Assembly: GCA_905233995.1 (NCBI GenBank) | Contig: CAJOGF010000006.1 | Span: 1-35,309, forward strand | Length of the DNA: 35,309 nucleotides | Reading direction: 5' to 3' | From: an uncultured Bacteroidales bacterium | GTDB lineage: Bacteria > Bacteroidota > Bacteroidia > Bacteroidales > UBA3824 | Translations under genes and position numbers: made by a program | Shown: in pieces, positions 6,754 through 15,214 of the stretch | Layout: every line of letters begins with the position of its first letter | How positions within the stretch are numbered: position 1 is the stretch's first letter | The notes under the pieces: model-generated | Seen by the model: only the letters and a program-made list of their open reading frames with translations | Told to the model about the DNA's origin: nothing | Databases searched by the model: none

Positions 6754-8094
6754 ATGCAAAGAGATTCTATTGATTTTGAGAAGACGGACATTGCGCCGTT
6801 GTTTTTCAAATTGTTTGTGCCGACGCTTTTGGGATTGCTGTTTGGAGCGGCGTTGAATATTGCCGACGGTATTTTTGTGGGCAAAGGCGTTGGCAGCGAC
6901 GCTCTGGCGGCGGTCAACATCATCGGGACAGGCCTCGCTCTCCTTACTGGCACTGGCGCATCGGTGGTGGCTGCAATACATCTCGCCAAAAACAACGTAA
7001 AAGCCGCCAATATCAATGTTACACAAGCCGTTACTGTATCAACAGCATTGATGGCGGTGGTTTGCACGTTTGTGTACATATTCCCGGAATTGACTGCCAA
7101 AATGTTTGGCGGCTCAGAAAAACTCATACCACTCGTTAAGACATATTTTTATTACGGATTGCCGTGCGTCTTTGTGTTTTCGTTCACGATGGCGGGCATG
7201 TTTATCATCAGGCTTGACGGCTCGCCCAAGTACGCAATGCTCACAAATGTAGTGCCGTCGGTACTCAACATCATTCTCGACTATATCTTTGTCTTTCCGT
7301 TGCAAATGGGGCTCAAAGGCGCGGCTCTCGCAACGTCGATTGCGCAGGTAACAGGCTCGATAATGGTGGCGGTGTATTTTTGGAAATTTTCCAAAACCAT
7401 CAAATTCTACCGCCCAAAATTCACCAACACGAGCATACATCTCACGATGCGAAACGTCGGCTACATGGCAAAAGTGGGAATGTCGGGACTTATAGGCGAA
7501 CTCGCTATCATGCTGATGATTATGGCTGGCAACTTTCAGTTTATGAAATTGTTGCATGAAGACGGTGTAGCGGCGTACAGCGTGGCGTGTTACCTATTTC
7601 CGCTCGTTTTTATGTTTGGAAATGCAATTTCGCAATCGGCATTGCCAATCATCAGTTTCAACCACGGCAAAGGCATTGCGGCAAGGGTTTCCAAGACGCT
7701 GAAACTCTCTGTGGTATTTGGACTTGCGTGTGGTGTCATGATTACTGCACTCACAATCGTATGTTGCCGCCCGATATTGCAACTTTTTTTGACCCAAGGA
7801 AGCAACGCCTTTGAAATCGCAGCAAACGGACTGCCTTACTTTGCGGTGAGTTTTCTGTTTTTCACGCTCAATCTCGTGCTAATCGGTTACTATCAAAGCA
7901 TAGAAAAAATCAAAAAGGCGATTATCTACATGACCCTGCGCGGACTTCTGTTTATGATTCCGTGCTTCATAATAATGCCGCAAATCATGGGCGAAAAGGG
8001 ATTGTGGCTCGCCGTGCCGATGTCTGAATTTATGACGTTTTTGACGATTGCAGTTGTGTCGCAGTCAAGGTATAAAAAAAGAAGTCATAAATAG
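6754..8094 (+). CDS. MATE family multidrug efflux transporter
   Basis: This 446-residue inner-membrane antiporter belongs to the MATE family, which exports drugs and other organic compounds using Na+ or H+ gradients. Twelve hydrophobic segments can be followed. The N-terminal part (APLFFKLFVPTLLGLLFGAALNIADGIFVGKGVG) and the internal repeat with DGSPKYAMLTNVVPSVLNIILDYIF are typical of MepA/NorM-like proteins. The start chosen is MQRDSIDFEKTDIAPLFF, just after a good promoter. It converges on mnmE with 35 bases between the stop codons. G+C is clearly higher than in most of the window, as in carB. Before the island arrived this gene probably lay directly downstream of carB. The substrate cannot be told from sequence. 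Confidence 0.9.
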   Translation: MQRDSIDFEKTDIAPLFFKLFVPTLLGLLFGAALNIADGIFVGKGVGSDALAAVNIIGTGLALLTGTGASVVAAIHLAKNNVKAANINVTQAVTVSTALMAVVCTFVYIFPELTAKMFGGSEKLIPLVKTYFYYGLPCVFVFSFTMAGMFIIRLDGSPKYAMLTNVVPSVLNIILDYIFVFPLQMGLKGAALATSIAQVTGSIMVAVYFWKFSKTIKFYRPKFTNTSIHLTMRNVGYMAKVGMSGLIGELAIMLMIMAGNFQFMKLLHEDGVAAYSVACYLFPLVFMFGNAISQSALPIISFNHGKGIAARVSKTLKLSVVFGLACGVMITALTIVCCRPILQLFLTQGSNAFEIAANGLPYFAVSFLFFTLNLVLIGYYQSIEKIKKAIIYMTLRGLLFMIPCFIIMPQIMGEKGLWLAVPMSEFMTFLTIAVVSQSRYKKRSHK

Positions 8095-8129
8095 GGAATG
8101 AAACGATTGTCTTTAGACCATCGCAAAGG

Positions 8130-9506
8130 CTATTTCCCGATGCAGAAGTTTTTAAAGATATTACCCAAAACTTCGTCTGTGGTTATCTCGTCACCAGTGA
8201 TTTCAGCAAAATCGCGCAAGGCATCGCGAATATCTTGCGATACAAATTCGCCCGAAAGTCCCGACATCAACGCATTCTCGGCTCTTTGGACGGATTCCAA
8301 AGCACGTTTGAAAACCTCGTAATGTCGAATGTTGGTCAATATTACCTCATCTTGCGAATAGTTGAAATCACCAAGTCGCGAAATCATCGAAAACAACTCC
8401 TCAAGGTTGGTTTTGTGTTTTGCTGAAATTTTTACAACGTTGACACCTACGGGCAAAGTGGATACATCAATGGTATCGCAAATATCTGATTTGTTGACAA
8501 CTGCAATTATTTTTTCTGTCGGGAAATTTTCAGGAATTATTTCGTGAAACTGCGTTGAAACATCGGTCAACGGATTGAGTACAATGACGACAATTTCCGC
8601 CTTTGAAATGGCGTTTTTGGCACGGTCGATGCCGAGTTTTTCAATTCTATCGTCAGTTGTGCGAATTCCTGCAGTGTCAATAAGACGATATGTAACGCCA
8701 TCAATGTTCAAAAAATCCTCCAAAGTGTCGCGTGTTGTACCGGGAATGTCGGACACGATAGCCCGCTCGTCATTCAAGAGAGCGTTCAAAAGTGTTGACT
8801 TTCCAGCGTTTGGTTCGCCGCAAATCGCAACGGGAATACCGTTTTTGATTGCGTTGCCATACTTAAACGACCCTACAAGGCGTTTCAAGTAGTTTTCTGT
8901 CTCTTGTAGAATAGATTTCAACTGATTACGGTCGGCAAATTCAACGTCCTCCTCCGAAAAGTCAAGTTCCAACTCCATCAACGATGTAAATTTCAGCAAC
9001 AAATCTCTCAAACGCTTGATTTCCTGTGTAATACCGCCACGCATTTGATTAACTGCTATATCATGTTCGGCTTTGGATTTTGACGCAATCAAATCGGCAA
9101 CCGCCTCCGCTTGCGAGAGGTCCATTTTATGATTTTGGAACGCACGACGAGTAAATTCACCCGGTTGCGCCATTTCAGCACCATTCTTAATCAAAAGCGA
9201 CAATATTTCTTTTTGAATGTAACTGCTTGCATGACAAGAGATTTCAACAACATTTTCGCCTGTATAACTATGCGGTGCAAAATATATTGAAAGTACAACA
9301 CGGTCGATTTCGTTGCCACTATTATCAACAATAAAACCGTTGTAAAGACGATTGGCTTGGGCATCTATATTTAAAGTAAAACTTTTACTAAGTGGCTTAA
9401 ATACCTTAGACACAATATTTAACGAATCTGACCCCGAAATTCTAATAACAGCAATTGCACCACCATGTCCCGTACAAATAGCGGCTATCGTAGTTGAAAA
9501 ATCCAT
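8130..9506 (-). CDS. mnmE: tRNA modification GTPase MnmE (TrmE)
   Basis: With MnmG, MnmE adds the aminomethyl-type modification to uridine 34 of certain tRNAs. The 458-residue length is typical. The N-terminal tetrahydrofolate-binding domain begins TIAAICTGHGGAIAVIRISG. The embedded GTPase domain shows G1 GEPNAGKST (230-238), a G2 region PGTTRDT, G3 DTAG (277-280) and G4 NKSD (338-341). The C-terminus is CIGK (455-458), with the cysteine that is essential in this family. The gene follows the TPR-SpoIIE gene by 12 bases and is probably read from the same promoter. Confidence 0.97.
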   Translation of the reverse strand: MDFSTTIAAICTGHGGAIAVIRISGSDSLNIVSKVFKPLSKSFTLNIDAQANRLYNGFIVDNSGNEIDRVVLSIYFAPHSYTGENVVEISCHASSYIQKEILSLLIKNGAEMAQPGEFTRRAFQNHKMDLSQAEAVADLIASKSKAEHDIAVNQMRGGITQEIKRLRDLLLKFTSLMELELDFSEEDVEFADRNQLKSILQETENYLKRLVGSFKYGNAIKNGIPVAICGEPNAGKSTLLNALLNDERAIVSDIPGTTRDTLEDFLNIDGVTYRLIDTAGIRTTDDRIEKLGIDRAKNAISKAEIVVIVLNPLTDVSTQFHEIIPENFPTEKIIAVVNKSDICDTIDVSTLPVGVNVVKISAKHKTNLEELFSMISRLGDFNYSQDEVILTNIRHYEVFKRALESVQRAENALMSGLSGEFVSQDIRDALRDFAEITGDEITTDEVLGNIFKNFCIGK

Positions 9507-9518
9507 AATACAAAAAAA

Positions 9519-11549
9519 CTAAACCTCCATTCCAATAACTAAAATATCGTCAGTTTGACCTTTCTTGCCTTTCCAAGCAAAAAAATTATCTTCTATAATC
9601 TGACGCTGATGATCCATGTCAAAATCTTGAAAACTTCTCAAGATTCTTTTATAACCACTTGATTTCAACAAAGTATCTCTCGGACCGCCAAACTGCGAAT
9701 AATATCCGTCAGAAGACAAATAAATTCTATCACCTTTTTCAAGCGGAAATTCATGCGATACAAAAGGTATTTCAACAACATAAACACCAATAGGATTGTG
9801 TGTTGACTTTATAACTATCTCCTCTCCCTTACGATAACAAATAAAAGGAATATTCGCACCAGAATATTCAAGAATATTTGTCTTTTTGTTGACAACAATC
9901 AACGCACCATCCATACCGTCCAGAAGTTTCTTTCCCTCATTAAGATTCTGATTAACAGTTTTTTTAACAAGTTCTCTTAAACTATTCATAATATCCGCAG
10001 CATTACGTTTACGGTCTCTTACAACAATCTCGTTAAGCGCAGAAACTCCTAACATACTCATAAATGCACCCGGCACACCGTGTCCTGTACAGTCAGCACA
10101 CATTAATATAAAGTAATCGTTATCATGGAAAGACCACCAAAAATCTCCACTGACCACATCTCTTGGTAAGTGAAAAACAAAACCGTCATTAAAATAATCT
10201 TTCAAAACTTCCTTGTCCGGAATTATAGAAAACTGTATTCTCTTTGCGTAAACAATCGAATCTGTGATTTCTTTCTGCTGTTTTTGCAAAGCATCTCTTT
10301 GCTGTGAAATCTGAACATTTCGCGCCTCAATTTCGTCATTCTGATTTTGAAGCAATTTATTTGTACGTATTTTATTTCTATTAGTTTTAATAAGAATAAT
10401 TATTGCAGCCAAAAATATCACCAAAAACGTACCTAAACTAATATTAATCCATCTACGAGTCTCCTTTTCCTGCTTTAAGACAGCAAAATCTGCCTCTTTC
10501 TTTAGTTGTTTGAATTTGATTTCATAATTTGCAATACCAAAACTTTTATAATTATTAAAAAAAGTGTCAGCATAATTCATTACAACACTATACATCGAAA
10601 TAGCAGAATCCAACTCCCCTTTCTTATAATAAATATCGCCCAAATTTTGACTCGCATTTTTTATACGAAAATCAATACCTCTTAATTTAGAAGTCTCAAG
10701 ACATTTTTTTCCAAACGACAAAGCCTTATCATACTCCTTATTAATCAGATAAATACGACTTATTTTTCCATAAAGGTCGCTCAAAAGATCATTATCTTTT
10801 AATCTTTCGTCTTCACGGGGTAAGGCAGCCATATAATATTTCAAAGCCTCATCATAGATACTATCAGCATAATTTGCATCTCCAATATATTTCTTAACAG
10901 TAACAATCTTATCCCATTCGTCATGCTGCTCCTGACGAATTTTAAGAGCCTCTTTCAGATACAAAATAGCAGTTTGATTACGATTTAAGCCCAAATTAAC
11001 ACGTCCTAAATTTAAATTTGCGTATCCTAAAATTGACGAATCTTTTATTTCACGTGCTATAACTAACGCTTTGAGCAAATTACTATCAGCCTCATGATAC
11101 TTATCATGATAAAGATAAAGGTTTCCAATATTTATATAAGAATAAGCCGCTTGGTCTTTAACATCGTATTTAAGCGACATATCAAGACCTTGATTATAAA
11201 CTTCAAAAGCATCATCGTAATTTCCTAAATTTCTGTAACATACACCAATATAACTTAAGGCTTTGATAATTTGCTCGTTATTTTCAAATTTACGAGCGTA
11301 TTCCAAAGCACGTTGACCAAATTCAAGTGCTTGCTCAGGGTCATAATTTCGCATTTTCCAACAAAGCGAACTGAATTTTTCAAATTTCTCGTTTTCAGGT
11401 GCTGACTCCGCAACTTCTACCAAAGAATCCAACAGAATAGAATTATTATTCTGCGCCTTCAGACTCGACACAGAAAAAATCAACAAACAAATTATTGAAA
11501 TTTTCAATATCGTTCCAAAACTTTTATATCGAATTTTATATAGATTCAT
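9519..11549 (-). CDS. TPR-containing SpoIIE/PP2C-type protein phosphatase, membrane-bound
   Basis: This 676-residue signalling protein has an N-terminal signal or anchor (ISIICLLIFSVSSLKAQ), a sensor region of TPR-type helical repeats (about 35-340, e.g. ALSYIGVCYRNLGNYDDAFEVY), a membrane helix (INISLGTFLVIFLAAIIILI, about 370-390), a charged coiled coil rich in Gln and Lys, and a C-terminal SpoIIE phosphatase domain. Phosphatase motifs are GDFWW (from 468), ADCTGHGVPGAFMSMLG, LSSDGYYSQFGG and QTDDILVIG, with the metal-binding aspartates present. Such proteins dephosphorylate Ser/Thr on anti-anti-sigma-like or SiaC-like partners. A SiaC-like protein is encoded at 22363-22755. The TPR part faces the periplasm in this arrangement, so an envelope signal is plausible. 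It lies 12 bases upstream of mnmE. Confidence 0.9.
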   Translation of the reverse strand: MNLYKIRYKSFGTILKISIICLLIFSVSSLKAQNNNSILLDSLVEVAESAPENEKFEKFSSLCWKMRNYDPEQALEFGQRALEYARKFENNEQIIKALSYIGVCYRNLGNYDDAFEVYNQGLDMSLKYDVKDQAAYSYINIGNLYLYHDKYHEADSNLLKALVIAREIKDSSILGYANLNLGRVNLGLNRNQTAILYLKEALKIRQEQHDEWDKIVTVKKYIGDANYADSIYDEALKYYMAALPREDERLKDNDLLSDLYGKISRIYLINKEYDKALSFGKKCLETSKLRGIDFRIKNASQNLGDIYYKKGELDSAISMYSVVMNYADTFFNNYKSFGIANYEIKFKQLKKEADFAVLKQEKETRRWINISLGTFLVIFLAAIIILIKTNRNKIRTNKLLQNQNDEIEARNVQISQQRDALQKQQKEITDSIVYAKRIQFSIIPDKEVLKDYFNDGFVFHLPRDVVSGDFWWSFHDNDYFILMCADCTGHGVPGAFMSMLGVSALNEIVVRDRKRNAADIMNSLRELVKKTVNQNLNEGKKLLDGMDGALIVVNKKTNILEYSGANIPFICYRKGEEIVIKSTHNPIGVYVVEIPFVSHEFPLEKGDRIYLSSDGYYSQFGGPRDTLLKSSGYKRILRSFQDFDMDHQRQIIEDNFFAWKGKKGQTDDILVIGMEV

Positions 11550-11560
11550 TCCAAATTATA

Positions 11561-11582
11561 CAAATTTAACCAAGCAAAAATA
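11561..11582 (-). promoter_or_regulatory. Candidate -7 elements for the TPR-SpoIIE/mnmE operon
   Basis: On the minus strand there are two TAnnTTTG matches before the start codon: TATTTTTG (11582-11575) and TAAATTTG (11568-11561). Neither has a clear TTTG about 20 bases upstream, so I cannot choose between them. Confidence 0.4.
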
Positions 11583-11594
11583 AAAAAAATATTT

Positions 11595-11640
11595 AAAATA
11601 AAAAAAATCACATTATTAAAAAAAATTAATAATGTGATTT
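11595..11640 (-). terminator. Terminator after the unknown helical-protein gene
   Basis: There is a perfect 15-base inverted repeat, AAATCACATTATTAA (11605-11619) with TTAATAATGTGATTT (11626-11640), and a loop of six A. On the minus strand it is followed by a T-rich run. It lies 40 bases past the stop codon at 11681. Confidence 0.75.
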
Positions 11641-11680
11641 ATAATTATATATACATTGTAAAATGAAAGAATATCCACTC

Positions 11681-12388
11681 CTACCCTACTTTCAACGCCT
11701 TAACATCCGAATTTATCTTAGTTGGCAACGATGTAATTATTTGATTAAGAACGGTTACAAAGCCTTCATACGGTTTTGAATTACCAACAACATATTGCGC
11801 TTCAATGAAATTTACAAGAGCATTGTAAATTTTTATAACCGCAATTTTTGATGTCATAATTTTGGCTTTTCTTTTCAATCGATAAGCATTTCGCCTTACA
11901 ATTGCCTCATCAAACGCTTCGAGAGATTCTCTAATCAACTGATACTCAGCATGAGAGTTGATAACATACAAGTTGTCAGAGTTCATTTCTTCGATAAAAT
12001 CAATCAAAGACTGAAGTTTTGAAAATTTTACCTTGTAAGCGTCCCTTAAAGAAAACTGATTTTCCAAAATTGCATCATTGACTTTTTTTGCAATCTCAAC
12101 CTGCTCCTGATTATTAGAAGAAAGATTTTCGTAAACAATATCTCGGAAAATTACGTAATTCCTAAGGGTAAGGTTAGCACATTTCTGAACCTCAGCCGTA
12201 TAAGATACCGTCGACTGCAAACAAAAAGCCATCTGAAAATTGTTGACCGCTTTTTTAAAGTTAAACACTAAATTTTGAACAAACGATTCAGAATCGAGGA
12301 TTTGCATCTTTTCGATTACTTGCTGTAGGAATTCTACTACTAATGCATTGCTTAAATGCGCAAGTTTTTTTCTAACAATGATTCTCAT
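11681..12388 (-). CDS. Hypothetical helical protein
   Basis: I do not recognise this 235-residue protein with confidence. It is predicted to be almost entirely alpha-helical, with long amphipathic stretches, no signal peptide and no membrane segment, so probably cytoplasmic. The start MRIIVRKKLAHLSNALVVEFLQQV and the overall pattern resemble uncharacterised DUF proteins that are common in Bacteroidota, often in multiple copies. A basic stretch, RRNAYRLKRKAK (about residues 163-174), could contact nucleic acid. It is a single-gene unit: its own promoter with good spacing at 12443-12474 and its own terminator at 11595-11640. The gene has a normal composition for this window and no evidence of decay. 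Confidence 0.7.
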   Translation of the reverse strand: MRIIVRKKLAHLSNALVVEFLQQVIEKMQILDSESFVQNLVFNFKKAVNNFQMAFCLQSTVSYTAEVQKCANLTLRNYVIFRDIVYENLSSNNQEQVEIAKKVNDAILENQFSLRDAYKVKFSKLQSLIDFIEEMNSDNLYVINSHAEYQLIRESLEAFDEAIVRRNAYRLKRKAKIMTSKIAVIKIYNALVNFIEAQYVVGNSKPYEGFVTVLNQIITSLPTKINSDVKALKVG

Positions 12389-12442
12389 TTTCTTAATTTT
12401 TTAAAATTGCTGGAGGTCTTTGCCCCTTAAAAGTTGATGTCG

Positions 12443-12474
12443 CAAATTTAGAACATAAAAATTTTACATCCAAA
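12443..12474 (-). promoter_or_regulatory. Promoter of the helical-protein gene
   Basis: On the minus strand TTTG (12474-12471) lies exactly 20 bases before TAAATTTG (12450-12443), the standard Bacteroidota arrangement. The start codon follows about 55 bases later. Confidence 0.65.
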
Positions 12475-12660
12475 TTATTTTATAATTTTTTTTGATTTTT
12501 TTTTAATTTTTTTTTACTTAAAGTAATTGTTGAATAATACAGATAAGTTTAAACAGTATTTTTAGTAAAATAAGAATTAATTTTTTTAAATTATTATTTT
12601 AAACAAAACACAAAATTATATATTTTTGTCATAAAAAAACTTCTCTCCTACTACACCAGT

Positions 12661-12701
12661 AAACAAAAAATCCCGCATATATTGTTAATATGCAGGATTT
12701 T
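12661..12701 (-). terminator. Terminator after cysS (bidirectional shape)
   Basis: AATCCCGCATAT (12669-12680) and ATATGCAGGATT (12688-12699) form a 12-base stem with one C-A mismatch. A-runs on the left and T-runs on the right make it usable in both directions. It starts 20 bases past the cysS stop codon. Confidence 0.8.
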
Positions 12702-12718
12702 TTCATATCAAATAATAC

Positions 12719-14185
12719 TTATAAACTCCACTCGTAACCGTCTTTTGTGTCTTTTATTTTGATGCCAGCCTTATTGAGGTCATCACGAAGTTTATCAGAC
12801 AAAGCATAATTCTTTTCTTGCTTTGCAGTTTTTCTCAATTGCTGAATCATATCAACCAAATTACCGATAACTTTTTCGGAATTATCGTTTTTTGTACTCT
12901 CGTCTTTAAGTCCCAAAATTTCAAAACACAAATCGTTATAAAGTTTTTTCAATTCGTTTAAGTCAGCCTCAGTGAGGCTTTCTTTACCATCTTTAATAAG
13001 ATTAATATGTTTAACACCCTCAAAAAGATACGAAATCATAACAGGAGTATTGAAATCATCATTCAAAGCGTCAAAACATTTTTCCTTAAAATCTTTTACC
13101 GAAAATGACGATGTTTTGCCAAACGATAAAGAATCAAGAGTTTTAACGGCTGAAAGAAGTTTTTCAAGACCTTTTTCTGAAGCCTGAAGTGCCTCGTTTG
13201 AAAAATCCAACGTTGAACGATAATGCGCTTGAAGAATAAAGAATCTAACCGTCATTGGAGAATATGGTTGCTCCAAAAGTTTATGGTCGCCAGCAAAAAA
13301 CTGTTTCAAAGTCATAGCGTTACCAAGCGACTTACCCATTTTCTTACCGTTGATTGTTATCATGTTGTTATGAATCCAATACTTAACAGCGTCATGTCCT
13401 AACGCACCAACCGACTGAGCAATTTCACATTCATGGTGCGGAAACTGCAAATCCATTCCGCCACCGTGAATGTCAAAATATTCGCCTAAATATTTCGTAC
13501 TCATTGCAGTACATTCAAGATGCCAACCGGGGAAACCTTCACTCCACTTGCTTGGCCAATGCATAATATGTGTCGGTGATGCTTTTTTCCAAAGTGCGAA
13601 ATCGCACTGATTATGTTTTTCGTCCTGACCGTCAAGACTGCGAGTCTTTTCCAAAAGGTCTTCCACTCTCCTACCCGAAAGTTTGCCATAACGATATTTT
13701 TCAGCATATTTCATGATGTCAAAATACACCGAACCGTTGGAAACGTATGCGTAACCATTCTCGATTATCTTGTCAACAAGATTTTCTTGTTCGATAATAT
13801 GTCCAGAGGCTCTCGGCTCAATCGACGGAGGTAGACAATTAAGAAGACGCATATTTTCATGATAATCCTCAGTATAAGTCTGAACAACTTCCATTGGTTC
13901 AAGATTTTCGAGTTTTGCTTTTTTAGCAATTTTGTCTTCGCCCTCATCGGCATCTTGCTCAAGATGTCCTACGTCGGTAATGTTTCTAACATAACGAACC
14001 TTATATCCTAAATAACGCAAATATCTGAAAATCAAGTCAAAAGTTACAGCAGGACGAGCATGTCCAAGATGCGCCGGACCATAAACAGTTGGACCACATA
14101 CATACATACCCACAAAAGGCGGATTAATGGGTTCAAACTTTTGTACTGTTCTGCTTAACGAATTGTAAACTAATAAATTACTCAT
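12719..14185 (-). CDS. cysS: Cysteine--tRNA ligase
   Basis: CysS charges tRNA-Cys with cysteine in the cytoplasm. The 488-residue length fits the family. Class I signatures are complete: the HIGH-type motif HLGH (39-42) in [16 protein letters not shown], and the KMSKS-type motif KMGKS (282-286). Zinc ligands typical of CysRS are visible at Cys30, at Cys in WHLECTAMS, and in the [11 protein letters not shown] segment. The C-terminal helical anticodon-binding part includes [20 protein letters not shown]. It is the last gene of a minus-strand operon, 24 bases after the MORN-repeat gene, with a terminator 20 bases past the stop codon. Confidence 0.97.
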   Translation of the reverse strand: MSNLLVYNSLSRTVQKFEPINPPFVGMYVCGPTVYGPAHLGHARPAVTFDLIFRYLRYLGYKVRYVRNITDVGHLEQDADEGEDKIAKKAKLENLEPMEVVQTYTEDYHENMRLLNCLPPSIEPRASGHIIEQENLVDKIIENGYAYVSNGSVYFDIMKYAEKYRYGKLSGRRVEDLLEKTRSLDGQDEKHNQCDFALWKKASPTHIMHWPSKWSEGFPGWHLECTAMSTKYLGEYFDIHGGGMDLQFPHHECEIAQSVGALGHDAVKYWIHNNMITINGKKMGKSLGNAMTLKQFFAGDHKLLEQPYSPMTVRFFILQAHYRSTLDFSNEALQASEKGLEKLLSAVKTLDSLSFGKTSSFSVKDFKEKCFDALNDDFNTPVMISYLFEGVKHINLIKDGKESLTEADLNELKKLYNDLCFEILGLKDESTKNDNSEKVIGNLVDMIQQLRKTAKQEKNYALSDKLRDDLNKAGIKIKDTKDGYEWSL

Positions 14186-14209
14186 TTATAATAAATTTTA
14201 AATATTTCT

Positions 14210-15178
14210 TTATTTGTCAATTATTTTTACTATTTTGCCATGCTCATAAATCGCAGTTTTAATCAACTCTCCTTTGGAATTGTAATAATAACGTTTTCCG
14301 CTATCAAAAACACCATTAATAAAATAACCTTCTCTTTCAAGCCTTTTATCATCAATATTATAGAGTTTTCGATAACCAGTTCCAGTAAAATGTTCGGCTT
14401 CAATAGGAGATTCTTTATCATTTTGCTTACTTGGCTTTTTGCCAAATTCAGATTTATCATGCTGCTTGTTGTTGTTTGAAACGATAGCATTTTCTGAAAC
14501 AGAATAATTTGGATATTGTCTTGAAGACACAGCATCGTAAATGCCATTGTTATAAACAAGTTCGGCTTTAAGACTTCCGCCTTCATAATATTCTTTCACA
14601 ACTCCGTTAATCTTACCGTAAGCCCAATGACTCTCACTGCGAAGTGTTCCATTGTCATAATACTCACTGACAAATCCCTCTGCCCTACCGTTTTCCCAAT
14701 AACCTGACATAGTAAGTTTGCCACTTTGAGAATAATATTTCTGAACACCAGTTCTAAGAGTGTTTTCGTCATAATTCAAAATTCTTGCAACCTTACCGTT
14801 ACGATAGAAAAGTTTGTACTCCCCCACCCAACCATAACTATTCCAAGTACCTTGTTCTGACGGATTTCCGTTGTCATAATAAAGGCAAGCAAAACCAGAG
14901 GGAATATTGTTAACATACGTGATTTCGCTTTTCACATTCTTGTTGCGATAATACTCCACCCAAATACCCTGCTTTTTACCGTCAACATACATACCTTCAG
15001 AATATTTTAAAGTATGAAGAGTATCATAATAATATATCCATTTGCCTTGTTTCAACATATTAGAATCAACAACGTTTATCAAATCATTCTTTTGAGCCGA
15101 CAAAAAAGAAATATCAACCAAAAAAACGACTAAACAAACAATTACTTTCAGTTTTATGTTAGAAATCAATATATTCAT
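14210..15178 (-). CDS. MORN-repeat (YwqK-type) exported protein
   Basis: After a signal peptide (VIVCLVVFLVDISFLSAQ) this roughly 322-residue protein consists of about eight degenerate repeats of the form G-x-W/V-x-x-Y-Y-x-N-G-x-L/V-x-S/A-E, for example KQGIWVEYYRNKNVKSE and AEGFVSEYYDNGTLRSE. These are the MORN-type repeats of the YwqK family, which form an extended beta ladder; their function in Bacteroidota is mostly unknown. A more polar spacer rich in Asn, Lys and Glu separates the last repeat. I chose the ATG at 15178 (MNILISN) rather than 15193, because it gives a normal signal peptide. It lies between the TMTC-like gene (36 bases upstream) and cysS (24 bases downstream). Confidence 0.8.
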   Translation of the reverse strand: MNILISNIKLKVIVCLVVFLVDISFLSAQKNDLINVVDSNMLKQGKWIYYYDTLHTLKYSEGMYVDGKKQGIWVEYYRNKNVKSEITYVNNIPSGFACLYYDNGNPSEQGTWNSYGWVGEYKLFYRNGKVARILNYDENTLRTGVQKYYSQSGKLTMSGYWENGRAEGFVSEYYDNGTLRSESHWAYGKINGVVKEYYEGGSLKAELVYNNGIYDAVSSRQYPNYSVSENAIVSNNNKQHDKSEFGKKPSKQNDKESPIEAEHFTGTGYRKLYNIDDKRLEREGYFINGVFDSGKRYYYNSKGELIKTAIYEHGKIVKIIDK

Positions 15179-15214
15179 TACAAGACAAAGCATTTAATAT
15201 ACGAAAAATTTGCA

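Larger units (their letters stand above)
12389..12718. other. 330-base gene-free stretch between cysS and the helical-protein gene
   Basis: It contains the minus-strand promoter of the helical-protein gene (12443-12474), a very A/T-rich tract (about 12475-12625), a plus-strand TATTTTTG (12621-12628) and the cysS terminator hairpin (12661-12701). I see no protein-coding potential. The plus-strand element followed by a bidirectional hairpin could make a short RNA. Confidence 0.6.

Noticed and set aside
7114-7557. 147-residue minus-strand frame in the MATE gene
   Set aside because: It is rich in His, Arg and Tyr, a typical antisense shadow, with no promoter or domain.
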